Shown here: one piece after another, positions 1 through 8,460 of the stretch
How positions within the stretch are numbered: the first letter of the stretch is position 1
Layout: every line of letters starts with the position of its first letter
Translations under genes and position numbers: made by a program
The notes under the pieces: model-generated
Told to the model about the DNA's origin: nothing
Database searches by the model: none
What the model saw: only the letters and a program-made list of their open reading frames with translations
NCBI RefSeq assembly: GCF_900111275.1
Contig: NZ_FOGR01000003.1
Coordinates: 186,001-250,000, forward strand
Source: Rhizobium sp. NFR03
GTDB lineage: Bacteria; Pseudomonadota; Alphaproteobacteria; Rhizobiales; Rhizobiaceae
DNA length: 64,000 bases
Direction: 5' to 3'

Positions 1-360
1 CATATCGGTCGTGAACTGGACGAGCCGGTTGGCACCTGAAGCAGCCGTCGCCTTCATGATGTTCTCGGCACCGTAATAGTTCACCGGCCAGAAGAACTTC
101 CAGCGCTTGGCGCGCACCTGCAGCGGCGAGAGCATTTTGGCCGCCATGTTGTAGACCATGTCTTCCGGGCCGATATCGACCTTCATGACCTGCTCGAGAT
201 CCGTCACATCGCAATGAACAAAGTGGACGCGGCCATGAGCGTAATGCGGCAGGTCGGACTTGACGATGTCGGCAATGAGAACCTGTTCGCCTTCATTGAC
301 GAGGCGCTCGGCGAGGTGGCGACCGACGAAACCGTCGCCTCCGAAAATGACGTGTTTCAT
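1..360 (-). CDS. NAD-dependent epimerase/dehydratase, 5' part only (runs off the window)
   Basis: This is the first 120 codons of an extended short-chain dehydrogenase/reductase; the 3' part lies outside the window. The protein opens with MKHVIFGGDGFVGRHLAERL, which contains the nucleotide-binding GGDGFVG glycine motif of a Rossmann fold, and continues with an acidic residue after beta-2 (IADIV) that usually favours NAD. Its ATG overlaps the TGA of the upstream small EamA gene, so the two are translationally coupled and belong to the polyprenyl-phospho-sugar-like cluster. The likely role is a sugar epimerase or dehydratase. It is not an obvious classical SDR of the DprE2 type, because the glycine motif and length class look like extended SDRs, but the missing C-terminus prevents a firm call. 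Confidence 0.8.
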   Translation of the reverse strand, partial: MKHVIFGGDGFVGRHLAERLVNEGEQVLIADIVKSDLPHYAHGRVHFVHCDVTDLEQVMKVDIGPEDMVYNMAAKMLSPLQVRAKRWKFFWPVNYYGAENIMKATAASGANRLVQFTTDM

Positions 361-797
361 GTCGGGCTCCCGATATGGATGGATTTTACGGCCGGGGTAT
401 CGAGCGCTGCGGCTTCCGCGGGCGTCGAGCGACCGGATTGTGCGATGAGGACGGTTCCGACACAGATGAAGCCGATGCCGGCGATGCGCCACGCGTTCAG
501 GTCTTCGCGGAAGATGAAGTAGGCGAAGATGGCCACGGCGACGTAGGCGAGGCTGAGGAAGGGATAGGCAAACGAGAGTTCCACCTTCGACAGCACGTAG
601 AGATGCGACACCATCGATATGGCGAAGGTGGCAAGTCCGGCAAAAACCCACGGGTTGAAGAGGATCTGAAAGAAGCGGGCAATTGCCGTATCCGCCGTAA
701 ACGTCAGCGGGCCGAGGCTCAGCATTCCCTGCTTCAGCATCAGCTGTGCCGCCGCATTGGTCAGCACGGTAAACAATATGAAGGCCAGGTATTTCAT
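357..797 (-). CDS. Small EamA/DMT-family membrane protein (146 aa), putative lipid-sugar flippase
   Basis: The protein has about four hydrophobic helices and begins MKYLAFILFTVLTNAAAQLMLKQG, typical of half-size DMT proteins such as ArnE/ArnF, which flip undecaprenyl-phosphate-aminoarabinose. The ATG at 797 is preferred over longer in-frame starts because the hydrophobic helix begins right there and the extra 24 residues are hydrophilic and charged. It is sandwiched between the DprE1-like oxidase and the SDR gene and overlaps the SDR start by four bases. By context (inference) it may move the polyprenyl-phosphate-pentose made by the cluster across the inner membrane. Half-size DMT proteins normally act as dimers. 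Confidence 0.8.
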   Translation of the reverse strand: MKYLAFILFTVLTNAAAQLMLKQGMLSLGPLTFTADTAIARFFQILFNPWVFAGLATFAISMVSHLYVLSKVELSFAYPFLSLAYVAVAIFAYFIFREDLNAWRIAGIGFICVGTVLIAQSGRSTPAEAAALDTPAVKSIHIGSPT

Positions 798-910
798 GTC
801 GTCCCCCTTTTCGGGCGCCCCGTCCGGGCTCGTTCTCGGCTGGAATTCATCGTAAGCCAAAGATTCCACTATTCAGTGAAACTTGCTGATTTCTTTTACT
901 AAAATTGATT

Positions 911-2236
911 TCATCTATTGTCTCGAACAGCCATTGCGGTGCGCCGCCAAAAGTCCGACATCATCGCTGGATCTCGCAATGCCTCAAGCTTCCGCCACTC
1001 CGGAAAAGATGCCTCAAATGTCTGCGGGCTCATACGCGCATCCTTGTAGGGATTGACCGCACCGCCAGCAGAAACAACGATCCGGTCGAGAGCGTCCAGG
1101 AGCTTCAACGTACCCTCGCCCTGGTTCGCGAAATCGAGCGTGAGCGTGAAGCCGGGTCGCGGGAAGGAGAACAGGCCACGCGAGCGGTGCTCGCCGAAGC
1201 GCTTGAGAACCGTGAGGAACGAGCCATGCCCGGCGCTCCGGGCCGTCTCCATCAGCCGCGCTGTGACCGCTGGTGCGACGTCGGCCGGATAAACGCTCTG
1301 GTGCTGGTATAGGCCTTTAGGACCATAGAGACGGTTCCAGTTTCTGATGGCATCGAGAGGATAGAAATAGCCGGACCATTTCACCGTCTCGACCGTCTCG
1401 CCAGCTTTCGCCTTGCGGATATAGGCCGCATTGAAGCCCTTCAGCGTCAGGCGATTGAGAAGGCTGAAAGGCGGCGTGACCGGAATGGCGAGCTTACGTC
1501 CGCTGGGCAAATCGGGAAATTCGCAGGAGGCGTCGGCATGGTCGCCGGCGAGCAGTATGCCCCTGCCCGCGTTGCGGCCTGTCGCGAGCTGGTCGATCCA
1601 GGCGACGGAATATTCATGCTCGGCATCGACGCGGTTGATCATGCCGAAATACGCGTCAAGGGTGTCGAAGCGGATGGCGTGCTGCTGGATGTGGGCGGAG
1701 GGTACCTTCATCATCTGCAGATCGACGTCGAGGATGAGACCGGTCAGACCCATGCCGCCGATCGTGGCGCTGAACATCTCCGGGTTCTCGGTCTCCGAGC
1801 ATGTGAGAACGTCACCATTCGAGCGTAGCAGCGTCAGCCGCCGGATGTGGTTTCCGAACGTTCCCCGGGCGTGGTGGTTCTTGCCATGGACATCGTTGGC
1901 GACCGCGCCGCCAAGCGTGACATGTGCCGTGCCGGGGGTGACGGGCAGGAAGAAGCGATGCGGCACGGCGCGTGCGAGAATGGCCGACAGAGTGACGCCG
2001 GCTTCGGCCGAGAGAATGCCGGTGCCCGGGTCGAACGCGTGGATGCGACCGCGCCGGCGGTTGTCGATCAGAAGGCCCGGATCGTTATGGCAGCTGTCGC
2101 CATAGGAACGGCCGTTGCCGAAGGGCAGATATCCGCCCGGCGCGGCCGCGCCAATCTCGTCCTCGAAGGCATCGGGAGTGAGGGCAGGACGTGGGCGCGT
2201 GTCGATACGGCCCCAACTGTCGAAATTCATATCCAT
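911..2236 (-). CDS. DprE1-like FAD-linked oxidase (decaprenylphosphoryl-ribose oxidase family)
   Basis: This 441-residue FAD-binding oxidoreductase of the vanillyl-alcohol-oxidase fold has its PCMH FAD-binding half first; DVHGKNHH (residues 115-122) and GTFGNH are signature stretches of DprE1. In mycobacteria DprE1 oxidises the C2' hydroxyl of decaprenyl-phosphoryl-ribose, the first half of its epimerisation to the arabinose donor. The active-site lysine corresponds to K398 in NPYKDARM. The cysteine attacked by benzothiazinone drugs in the mycobacterial enzyme is replaced here by threonine (T366 in FTLTLDF). The gene starts 18 bases after the HAD-UbiA gene, as expected for one operon. The exact substrate is inferred from family and neighbourhood. 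Confidence 0.85.
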   Translation of the reverse strand: MDMNFDSWGRIDTRPRPALTPDAFEDEIGAAAPGGYLPFGNGRSYGDSCHNDPGLLIDNRRRGRIHAFDPGTGILSAEAGVTLSAILARAVPHRFFLPVTPGTAHVTLGGAVANDVHGKNHHARGTFGNHIRRLTLLRSNGDVLTCSETENPEMFSATIGGMGLTGLILDVDLQMMKVPSAHIQQHAIRFDTLDAYFGMINRVDAEHEYSVAWIDQLATGRNAGRGILLAGDHADASCEFPDLPSGRKLAIPVTPPFSLLNRLTLKGFNAAYIRKAKAGETVETVKWSGYFYPLDAIRNWNRLYGPKGLYQHQSVYPADVAPAVTARLMETARSAGHGSFLTVLKRFGEHRSRGLFSFPRPGFTLTLDFANQGEGTLKLLDALDRIVVSAGGAVNPYKDARMSPQTFEASFPEWRKLEALRDPAMMSDFWRRTAMAVRDNR

Positions 2237-2254
2237 CGGATTGTCGTCACACCT

Positions 2255-3697
2255 TCACTGAATGCCGACCGCGCCGATCATCACCAGGACGCCACCGGCG
2301 GCCATGGTGGCAATGCTGCGCCAGTCTCGCATGATGAAGACGACGGGGTCCTCATGCAGCGAGCCGCGCCGGGCGAGCATCCAGATGCGCAGCAGCATAT
2401 ACAGCACAATGGGACACAGCGGCCAGAGAGCGGCCGGCATGCTATACATCTGCTGCATCTCCGCGCTGTGGATGTAGAGCGCGAGGACCAGAGCAGATGC
2501 GAAGGCCGAGGACACTCCGGCCTGACCGACCATCTCGAAGTCGACCTGCATGTAGCCGCGACCGGGAACCTGTGAGCTGGCTTCGCCACCATGCTCGTCC
2601 AACTCGACGTAGCGTTTCACAAGTGCGAGGCTGAGGAAGAAGAAGATCGAGAAGGCGAGAAGCCAGAAGGACAATTCGGTTTCCGTCGCCGTCGCTCCTG
2701 CGACGATTCGAATGGTGTAAAGTCCCGCCAGTGTGAAGACATCGACAAGCAGCTTACGCTTGAGGAAAAATGTGTAAGCAGTGGTGACAACGAGATAAAT
2801 TGCGAGCGTCGCGATGAAACCCGGCGGCATTGTGAGGGTAAGCGCCAGAGACGCGACAAGAAGAACAGCGGCGAGCGCAAGGCCTGTCAAAACGGACATA
2901 CGGCCACTTGCAAGCGGCCGGAACCGTTTCTTGGGGTGGCGGCGGTCGTTCGTAAGATCCGAGATATCGTTGATGACATAGACCGCCGACGCAAGGAAGC
3001 TGAAGGCGAAGAAGGCGATTGCCGTATTGATCAACGCGTCGCGTTGCAGAACGTCGTGATTGAGCGCCATGGGCACCGCGATCAGAATGTTCTTGGCCCA
3101 TTGGTGGACCCGGATGGATTTCAACGTATCCGTGATGCCAATCTTGCTGGTCGCCAGGCATTCGGCACCATGTCTTCGACGCCAGCTTTCCGCAGCCCGA
3201 TCGGGCGCAACGACAATGGCTCTCCTCGCAGCATCGAAGACGGCCACGTCATCACGGCTGTTGCCCATATAGTCGAACCCAGCCTCGCCATATCGGGCGA
3301 CCAGCTCGGAACGCTTGCGATGGCTCGTCAGGTTGTGGGTCGGCGATGAGTGCAAGACGTCGGTAAAAACGCCGGTATGGGCTGCGACATCAAGCGCCAC
3401 CCGCTCGGCAGCGCCAGTGACAAGCACAACATCACGGCCGGTTCCCCGCTCCTCCCGGAGACGCGCGATAACTTCCGGGCGGTAGGGCCAGTCTTCGCCG
3501 GTGCGCCCGGATCGTGCGGCAACCTGATGCTTGAGGTGCGCCTTGCTGCGCAGTGCCCAGAGGAGAACGGCAAACAGCATCAGCGGATTGCGGAACAGAA
3601 CAACCGTTACGCCCTCCCACAGCGTATCCACTGAAACAAGCGTACCATCCAGATCGACGCAAAGCGGCACGAGCCGCGTGTCGGTTCGCGCATCCAT
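2255..3697 (-). CDS. HAD phosphatase-UbiA prenyltransferase fusion (polyprenyl-phosphate phosphoribosyltransferase-like)
   Basis: This 480-residue protein has two fused domains. Residues 1-185 form a HAD hydrolase with the nucleophile motif DLDGT (D15, D17) and the acidic motif GNSRDD (145-150). Residues 190-480 form a UbiA-type polytopic prenyltransferase with the Mg-diphosphate motif NDISDLTND (243-251) and KKRFRPLASG just after it. UbiA members of this branch join PRPP to polyprenyl phosphate, and the HAD domain would then remove the 5-phosphate. In Azorhizobium these are the separate noeC and noeH products, used for Nod-factor arabinosylation. A GGGAG ribosome site precedes the ATG. It is first of at least four minus-strand genes that look like one operon. 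Confidence 0.85.
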   Translation of the reverse strand: MDARTDTRLVPLCVDLDGTLVSVDTLWEGVTVVLFRNPLMLFAVLLWALRSKAHLKHQVAARSGRTGEDWPYRPEVIARLREERGTGRDVVLVTGAAERVALDVAAHTGVFTDVLHSSPTHNLTSHRKRSELVARYGEAGFDYMGNSRDDVAVFDAARRAIVVAPDRAAESWRRRHGAECLATSKIGITDTLKSIRVHQWAKNILIAVPMALNHDVLQRDALINTAIAFFAFSFLASAVYVINDISDLTNDRRHPKKRFRPLASGRMSVLTGLALAAVLLVASLALTLTMPPGFIATLAIYLVVTTAYTFFLKRKLLVDVFTLAGLYTIRIVAGATATETELSFWLLAFSIFFFLSLALVKRYVELDEHGGEASSQVPGRGYMQVDFEMVGQAGVSSAFASALVLALYIHSAEMQQMYSMPAALWPLCPIVLYMLLRIWMLARRGSLHEDPVVFIMRDWRSIATMAAGGVLVMIGAVGIQ

Positions 3698-3825
3698 GAT
3701 CGCACTCCCGGTTCCGTAACTTCCGGTAGACTGTCATGTTCTACTTACTGAAATACAAACGCACTCTTCGCTGCGGTGGGGACTTCAATCGCTGGTTAAT
3801 GAACGGAAAATCGCTCAGGTTGCAT

Positions 3826-4722
3826 CTATCGCGAAAGGATCCAGTTGATGGCATCCCGCCAGTCGGTCATCCGCACCGGTGTTCCGTGCGTCCCCGTCTC
3901 AAACAGGACGAAGCGGGCGGGGTAGCCGCTCTTTTTCAGACGGGCATACAGAGCCGCCTGATCTTCCGCTTTGTACGTGCCGTCCGCGCTGCCATGGCTG
4001 AAGAACATGGGCAGCTTGCGCGCGAACGCGGCGCTCTTTCCGAAGTCCGGATCGGCCGCGCCACCCATGATCATCATGCCCGAAAGCTGCTTGACAGCCG
4101 TGGCATTGCGCGAGACGCCCCAGCAGAGAAAGCTACCCATCGATGCACAGGACAGGATGATCGGCTGCCCGGGAGAGCGGCGCGCAAGAGCATCGATAAG
4201 CCCGGCGATATCTGTAGCACCGTCCGTATCGAAGGAGCGCGCGCTCGGCGCGTAATATGCGCCGCCGTTCTCCACTGCGAGATTCTTCAAGCGATTGAAG
4301 TTGCCGCCGAAGGAATAGTCGTTCGCGCCGAGCCGCCGGTCGCCGCCGCGGCCGTGGATGAAGATCACGGTGAAGGCAGCGTTCTGCGGCCCGCCGACCC
4401 GGAAGACATCGAGGCCTCTTCCGCCGATATCGACCGTCTCGTTAGCCTGAGCGCGCTTCACCCCAAGCGATACATAAGGTCGCTTTACCCGGCGTTCCGG
4501 AACCTCGTCGCGGCCGTTGATATCGCGCATCTCGTCGTAATCTACCGTCAGCCAATCACCACCGTCGCGTGATTCCAGGATACGGCCATATCCGAAGAGG
4601 TCATCCTTGAAAGGCTTCAACGTCGCGGCGCTGGCGCCGGTCAAGCTCGTGACGATTGCGAAAACGACGGCGAGAGCACCTGCCTCAACGTTGCGTCTCA
4701 AAGAAAGTGTGGACCGGGCCAT
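3826..4722 (-). CDS. Exported alpha/beta-hydrolase, function unknown
   Basis: This 298-residue protein starts with a short basic stretch and a hydrophobic segment ending GASA near residue 32, so it is probably secreted to the periplasm. The fold is alpha/beta hydrolase: an oxyanion stretch IFIHGRGGD (about 120-128), a nucleophile elbow SCASMGS with Ser194, where the first glycine of GxSxG is replaced by cysteine-alanine, and acid and base candidates Asp247 (HGSADGT) and His279 (GTHGTP). The order is correct for a working triad. It is an isolated gene, divergent from parE and downstream of no obvious partner. The substrate cannot be deduced; esterase or peptidase activity is possible. Confidence 0.75.
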   Translation of the reverse strand: MARSTLSLRRNVEAGALAVVFAIVTSLTGASAATLKPFKDDLFGYGRILESRDGGDWLTVDYDEMRDINGRDEVPERRVKRPYVSLGVKRAQANETVDIGGRGLDVFRVGGPQNAAFTVIFIHGRGGDRRLGANDYSFGGNFNRLKNLAVENGGAYYAPSARSFDTDGATDIAGLIDALARRSPGQPIILSCASMGSFLCWGVSRNATAVKQLSGMMIMGGAADPDFGKSAAFARKLPMFFSHGSADGTYKAEDQAALYARLKKSGYPARFVLFETGTHGTPVRMTDWRDAINWILSR

Positions 4723-4867
4723 GTTTTGTTCCCTTTTTGATCTCTTCGGTACGCTTCGCTCTTTCGCCGGACGGCTGGCCCTTGTATGAAGAGGCGGGCA
4801 ACCGCCAGACAGGCGATGCCCGGCCTACAGGATCAGCCGACACATCGAAAGACGTTTGACGCACCAG

Positions 4868-7000
4868 ATGACGGACAGCAACGACCTTTTCGCGACCACC
4901 CCGCCCGCAGCCCGGAAGCCTTCCGAGCCGAAGACGCTCGACCTGACGTCGTCTGCCGGCAAGACCGGGGATACCAGACCCGGCGCCCCTGCGAAGGCAC
5001 AGGAGCCGAAAGAGGAACCGAAATCGGCCGCACGCGCTCCGGGAGCCCCCGCATCCCAGTTGAAGGCCGATACGGGAGATTACAACGCTTCGGCGATCGA
5101 GGTTCTTGAAGGCCTTGAGCCCGTCCGCCGCCGCCCTGGCATGTATATCGGCGGCACGGACGAGAAGGCGCTGCATCATCTGTTCGCCGAGGTCATCGAC
5201 AACTCGATGGACGAGGCCGTGGCCGGCCATGCCAATTTCATCGACGTCCATCTGGACGCCGAGGGGTGCCTTGCGGTGACCGACAACGGTCGCGGTATTC
5301 CGGTCGAGAACCATCCGAAATTTCCGGGCAAATCGACGCTCGAAGTGATCATGACCGTGCTCCATGCCGGCGGAAAATTCGACAGCAAGGTCTACGAGAC
5401 CTCCGGCGGTCTGCACGGCGTCGGCGTGTCCGTCGTCAACGCCCTCTCCGACGTGCTGGAAGTGGAAGTCGCCCGTAACCGGCGGCTCTATCGCCAGCGC
5501 TTTTCGCGCGGCATTCCGCAAGGTGGCCTGGAGGAACTGGGCGACGTGCAGAACCGGCGCGGCACCCGCGTGCGCTTTCACCCGGACCCGGAGATCTTCG
5601 GGCCTCACGCCAAGTTCGAGCCGGCACGCCTTTTTCGCATGGCCCGATCCAAGGCCTATCTTTTCGGCGGCGTCGAAATCCGCTGGTCGTGCGATCCGGT
5701 CCTGGTGGAGGGCACCGACACGCCGGACAAGGCGGTGTTCCACTTCCCCGGCGGATTGAAGGATTACCTCAAGGCGACCATGGGGTCCGAGTTCACGGTT
5801 ACCCGCGAGATCTTCTCCGGTAAAACCGAAAAGACCGGCGGCCACGGCGCGCTCGAATGGGCCGTCACCTGGTATGGCGGCGATTCGGTCGTCCATTCCT
5901 ATTGCAACACCATTCCGACGCCCGAGGGCGGCACGCACGAAGCGGGTCTTCGCATCGCTCTGACCAAAGGTCTGAAAGCCTATGCTGACCTGACGCAGAA
6001 CAAGCGCGCGGCGATCGTCACCACAGACGACGTGATGATTTCTGCCGCTGGAATGCTCTCCGTATTCATCCGCGAGCCGGAATTCGTTGGCCAGACCAAG
6101 GACAAGCTCGCCACCGTCGAAGCGCAGCGCATCGTCGAGAACGCCATCCGCGATCCCTTCGACCATTTCCTCGCCGGCAATCCGCAGGAAGCGGCAAAAC
6201 TTCTGGAATGGGTGATCGAGCGCGCCGACGAGCGCGTGCGCCGTCGCAAGGAAAAGGAAGTCACCCGCAAAAGCGCCGTGCGCAAGCTGCGCTTGCCGGG
6301 CAAGCTTGCCGACTGCTCGCAGAACTCGGCGCTGGGTGCCGAACTCTTCATCGTTGAAGGCGATTCGGCCGGCGGTTCGGCCAAGCAGGCGCGCAACCGC
6401 TCCAATCAGGCGATCCTGCCGCTGCGCGGCAAGATCCTCAACGTCGCAAGCGCCGGCCGGGAAAAGCTGGGGGCAAACCAGCAGATCTCGGATCTCGTGC
6501 AGGCACTCGGTTGCGGCACGCGGTCGAAATACCGTCAGGAAGACCTGCGCTACGACCGCGTCATCGTCATGACCGATGCCGACGTCGATGGCGCGCATAT
6601 CGCGTCGCTTCTGATCACCTTCTTCTATCAGGAAATGCCGGAACTCATTCGCGGCGGTCATCTCTATCTCGCGGTGCCTCCTCTCTATCGCATGACACAG
6701 GGCGCAAAGACGCTCTATGCGCGCGACGACCTCCACCGGGTCGAGCTCATGGAGAAGGAATTCACCGGCCGCGGCAAGGTCGAGATCGGACGTTTCAAGG
6801 GCCTCGGCGAGATGATGCCGGCGCAGTTGAAGGAAACGACGATGGATCCTGCAAAGCGCACGCTGCTCAAGGTTTCCATCGATGACGTCGACTTCGAGGG
6901 CACGCGTGACGCGGTGGACAATCTCATGGGCACCAAGCCGGAAGCACGTTTCCGCTTCATCCAGGAACGGGCCGTCTTCGCCGAGAACCTCGACATCTGA
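4868..7000 (+). CDS. parE: DNA topoisomerase IV subunit B
   Basis: ParE supplies the ATPase and TOPRIM parts of topoisomerase IV, which separates linked daughter chromosomes together with ParC. A 70-residue Pro/Lys-rich N-terminal tail precedes the GHKL ATPase, which contains the ParE/GyrB signature RRRPGMYIGGTDEKALHH, the ATP-binding DNSMDEA and DNGRGIP motifs, and GGLHGVG. The TOPRIM domain carries EGDSAGG (about 496-502) and the metal-binding DADVDGAH (about 569-576). The absence of the GyrB-type C-terminal extension and the ParE-like TOPRIM text favour ParE over GyrB. An upstream in-frame TTG at 4856 exists, but ATG 4868 is the likelier start. The 710-residue length suits alphaproteobacterial ParE. 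Confidence 0.95.
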   Translation: MTDSNDLFATTPPAARKPSEPKTLDLTSSAGKTGDTRPGAPAKAQEPKEEPKSAARAPGAPASQLKADTGDYNASAIEVLEGLEPVRRRPGMYIGGTDEKALHHLFAEVIDNSMDEAVAGHANFIDVHLDAEGCLAVTDNGRGIPVENHPKFPGKSTLEVIMTVLHAGGKFDSKVYETSGGLHGVGVSVVNALSDVLEVEVARNRRLYRQRFSRGIPQGGLEELGDVQNRRGTRVRFHPDPEIFGPHAKFEPARLFRMARSKAYLFGGVEIRWSCDPVLVEGTDTPDKAVFHFPGGLKDYLKATMGSEFTVTREIFSGKTEKTGGHGALEWAVTWYGGDSVVHSYCNTIPTPEGGTHEAGLRIALTKGLKAYADLTQNKRAAIVTTDDVMISAAGMLSVFIREPEFVGQTKDKLATVEAQRIVENAIRDPFDHFLAGNPQEAAKLLEWVIERADERVRRRKEKEVTRKSAVRKLRLPGKLADCSQNSALGAELFIVEGDSAGGSAKQARNRSNQAILPLRGKILNVASAGREKLGANQQISDLVQALGCGTRSKYRQEDLRYDRVIVMTDADVDGAHIASLLITFFYQEMPELIRGGHLYLAVPPLYRMTQGAKTLYARDDLHRVELMEKEFTGRGKVEIGRFKGLGEMMPAQLKETTMDPAKRTLLKVSIDDVDFEGTRDAVDNLMGTKPEARFRFIQERAVFAENLDI

Positions 7001-7259
7001 TTGGTGACGGTATCGGGATCGACAGATAACGGCATGGCTAGAGCGTTCAGCTGCGCGGGCGCTGGAGCGATTGGGCAGCGTGGATGGCCTTTTGCACGAG
7101 CGTCTCGCTCAATGCGCGTGTTGGCGCCATTCGAGGGAAATGCACGACGACATCGTCTTTCGTCAGGAGACGAGCCGATAGTCGTTCGTCAGCCTGCCGA
7201 TAAGGACCGCATCATACGGCACTCTTCGTCTCAATGTCGGAAGCCTGGTGGCCTGTCCC

Positions 7260-7718
7260 TCAGGCGACGATCTTTTCCATAAAAAGGCTGAGCGGATCGG
7301 GCTTGTAGCTTCCGAATGGCTCGATATCGCGGTAACCCGCCCTTCGGTAGAGACTGATGGCTTCGGGCTGATAAATGCCGGTTTCCAGCCTGACTGTGGT
7401 TAGCCCGGCGTCGCGCGCCGTCTGTTCGACGGCATCCAGAAGGGACCGCCCAGCCCGCATGCCTCGTGCCTTGGGATCGACGAACATCCGCTTGATCTCG
7501 CCGCTGCCATCCCCAGCCGCCACCAGAGCGCAGCACCCGATGATCGTGCCGTTATGCCGCGCAACGAGGAACGACACCTCGGGTTTCTCCAGTGTCTCAA
7601 GATCAACAAGATGATTGCTCTCGGCCGGATAGAGCGACTGGGCATAAACGTCCGACTGGTTCAAGAGATCGATGACCTCAGGTTGGCGTGGCGGTTCTTT
7701 TCGAATGTCCAGAGTCAC
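7260..7718 (-). CDS. GNAT family N-acetyltransferase
   Basis: This 152-residue single-domain acetyltransferase shows the acetyl-CoA-binding loop of GNAT enzymes as DPKARGMRAGRSLLDAVE (an R-x-x-G-x-G/A type loop), preceded by the beta-4 strand IKRMFVD and followed by LETGIYQPEAISLYRRAGY, the usual C-terminal strand-helix with an aromatic residue. This resembles the YsnE/PhnO-like group. Translation appears to start at a GTG. The gene is convergent with parE and separated from it by about 260 bases with no clear function. The acceptor substrate (an amine, amino acid or small molecule) cannot be predicted from sequence. Confidence 0.85.
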   Translation of the reverse strand: MTLDIRKEPPRQPEVIDLLNQSDVYAQSLYPAESNHLVDLETLEKPEVSFLVARHNGTIIGCCALVAAGDGSGEIKRMFVDPKARGMRAGRSLLDAVEQTARDAGLTTVRLETGIYQPEAISLYRRAGYRDIEPFGSYKPDPLSLFMEKIVA

Positions 7719-7931
7719 TTGGCTGAGGTTCCTGAGAAAGAGAATCGAGCGGTTGAAGTGCGTCTTCAGCCGATTTTATACCGATTCGAACCTCGATCCA
7801 CGAAGGACGATGACGACCTGTCTCCGACGCAGCCAACCGGAGCAAAATCAATCCGGCGCCTGCCGTTCGTGCCTTAATTCCGCGCAAAGCTCTGTTTACC
7901 ATCTTCTTTAACGCAGGAGACGGAACAGATC

Positions 7932-8405
7932 ATGGTGACTGCAGCGCTCGTCGTGATGACGATTCTTGGATGCGACGACGGCGTCACCCAGTGCCACTAT
8001 GTCGATACGGTAAAAGACAGGTGGGAGACGGTAGAGGCCTGCGACGACCAGTCTCAAAAAAAGCTCCCTGCCTATAAGAATGCGAGCTATCCCGTGATCG
8101 TCGCCATGTGCGAGAAGGCGGCAGAGGCCCCGATCGCCAGCGCGGCCGAGAGCGATACGCCCACCTCTCCCGCACCACCGCTCGCTTCCGCATCAACATC
8201 CCCGACGCCCGCACCCACCAGCGCACCATCCGCTCCGACTGCGGGAGAAGCCGCGTCCGAAGAACGCAAACCTCTACCCCAGCGCGCTTACGCGATGATC
8301 CGTGGCGTACTGCCGGATACGGCAAAGATACGCCACGCCATGTCCGTTCCCGTCCACTATCTGGGGGATGGCTATTCCTGGGTTGCGACGCGGATCGGCC
8401 GCTGA
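7932..8405 (+). CDS. Conserved hypothetical protein with Cys-rich N-terminus and Pro/Ala-rich linker
   Basis: I do not recognise this 157-residue protein. It has three visible parts. The first 60 residues are compact, with cysteines at CDDGVTQCHY, EACDD and AMCEK, and no clear signal peptide beyond a short hydrophobic start (MVTAALVVMTILG). A Ser/Thr/Pro/Ala-rich linker covers about residues 65-115. A basic C-terminal tail (AYAMIRGVLPDTAKIRHAM...ATRIGR) completes it. An AGGAGA ribosome site lies just before the ATG. The cysteine spacing suggests a small extracytoplasmic domain if the start is a weak signal or anchor. The codon pattern and GC-rich third positions match neighbouring genes, so it is likely real. 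Confidence 0.6.
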   Translation: MVTAALVVMTILGCDDGVTQCHYVDTVKDRWETVEACDDQSQKKLPAYKNASYPVIVAMCEKAAEAPIASAAESDTPTSPAPPLASASTSPTPAPTSAPSAPTAGEAASEERKPLPQRAYAMIRGVLPDTAKIRHAMSVPVHYLGDGYSWVATRIGR

Positions 8406-8460
8406 CATCGGGCACCTGAACCCCCGATGTTGCCGTTGGATGCCTCGAACGCGCCAGCCG

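Noticed and set aside
4685-6736. A 683-codon open frame antisense to parE
   Set aside because: It lies wholly opposite a certain gene, has no ribosome site or family resemblance, and is explained by the GC-rich third positions of parE.
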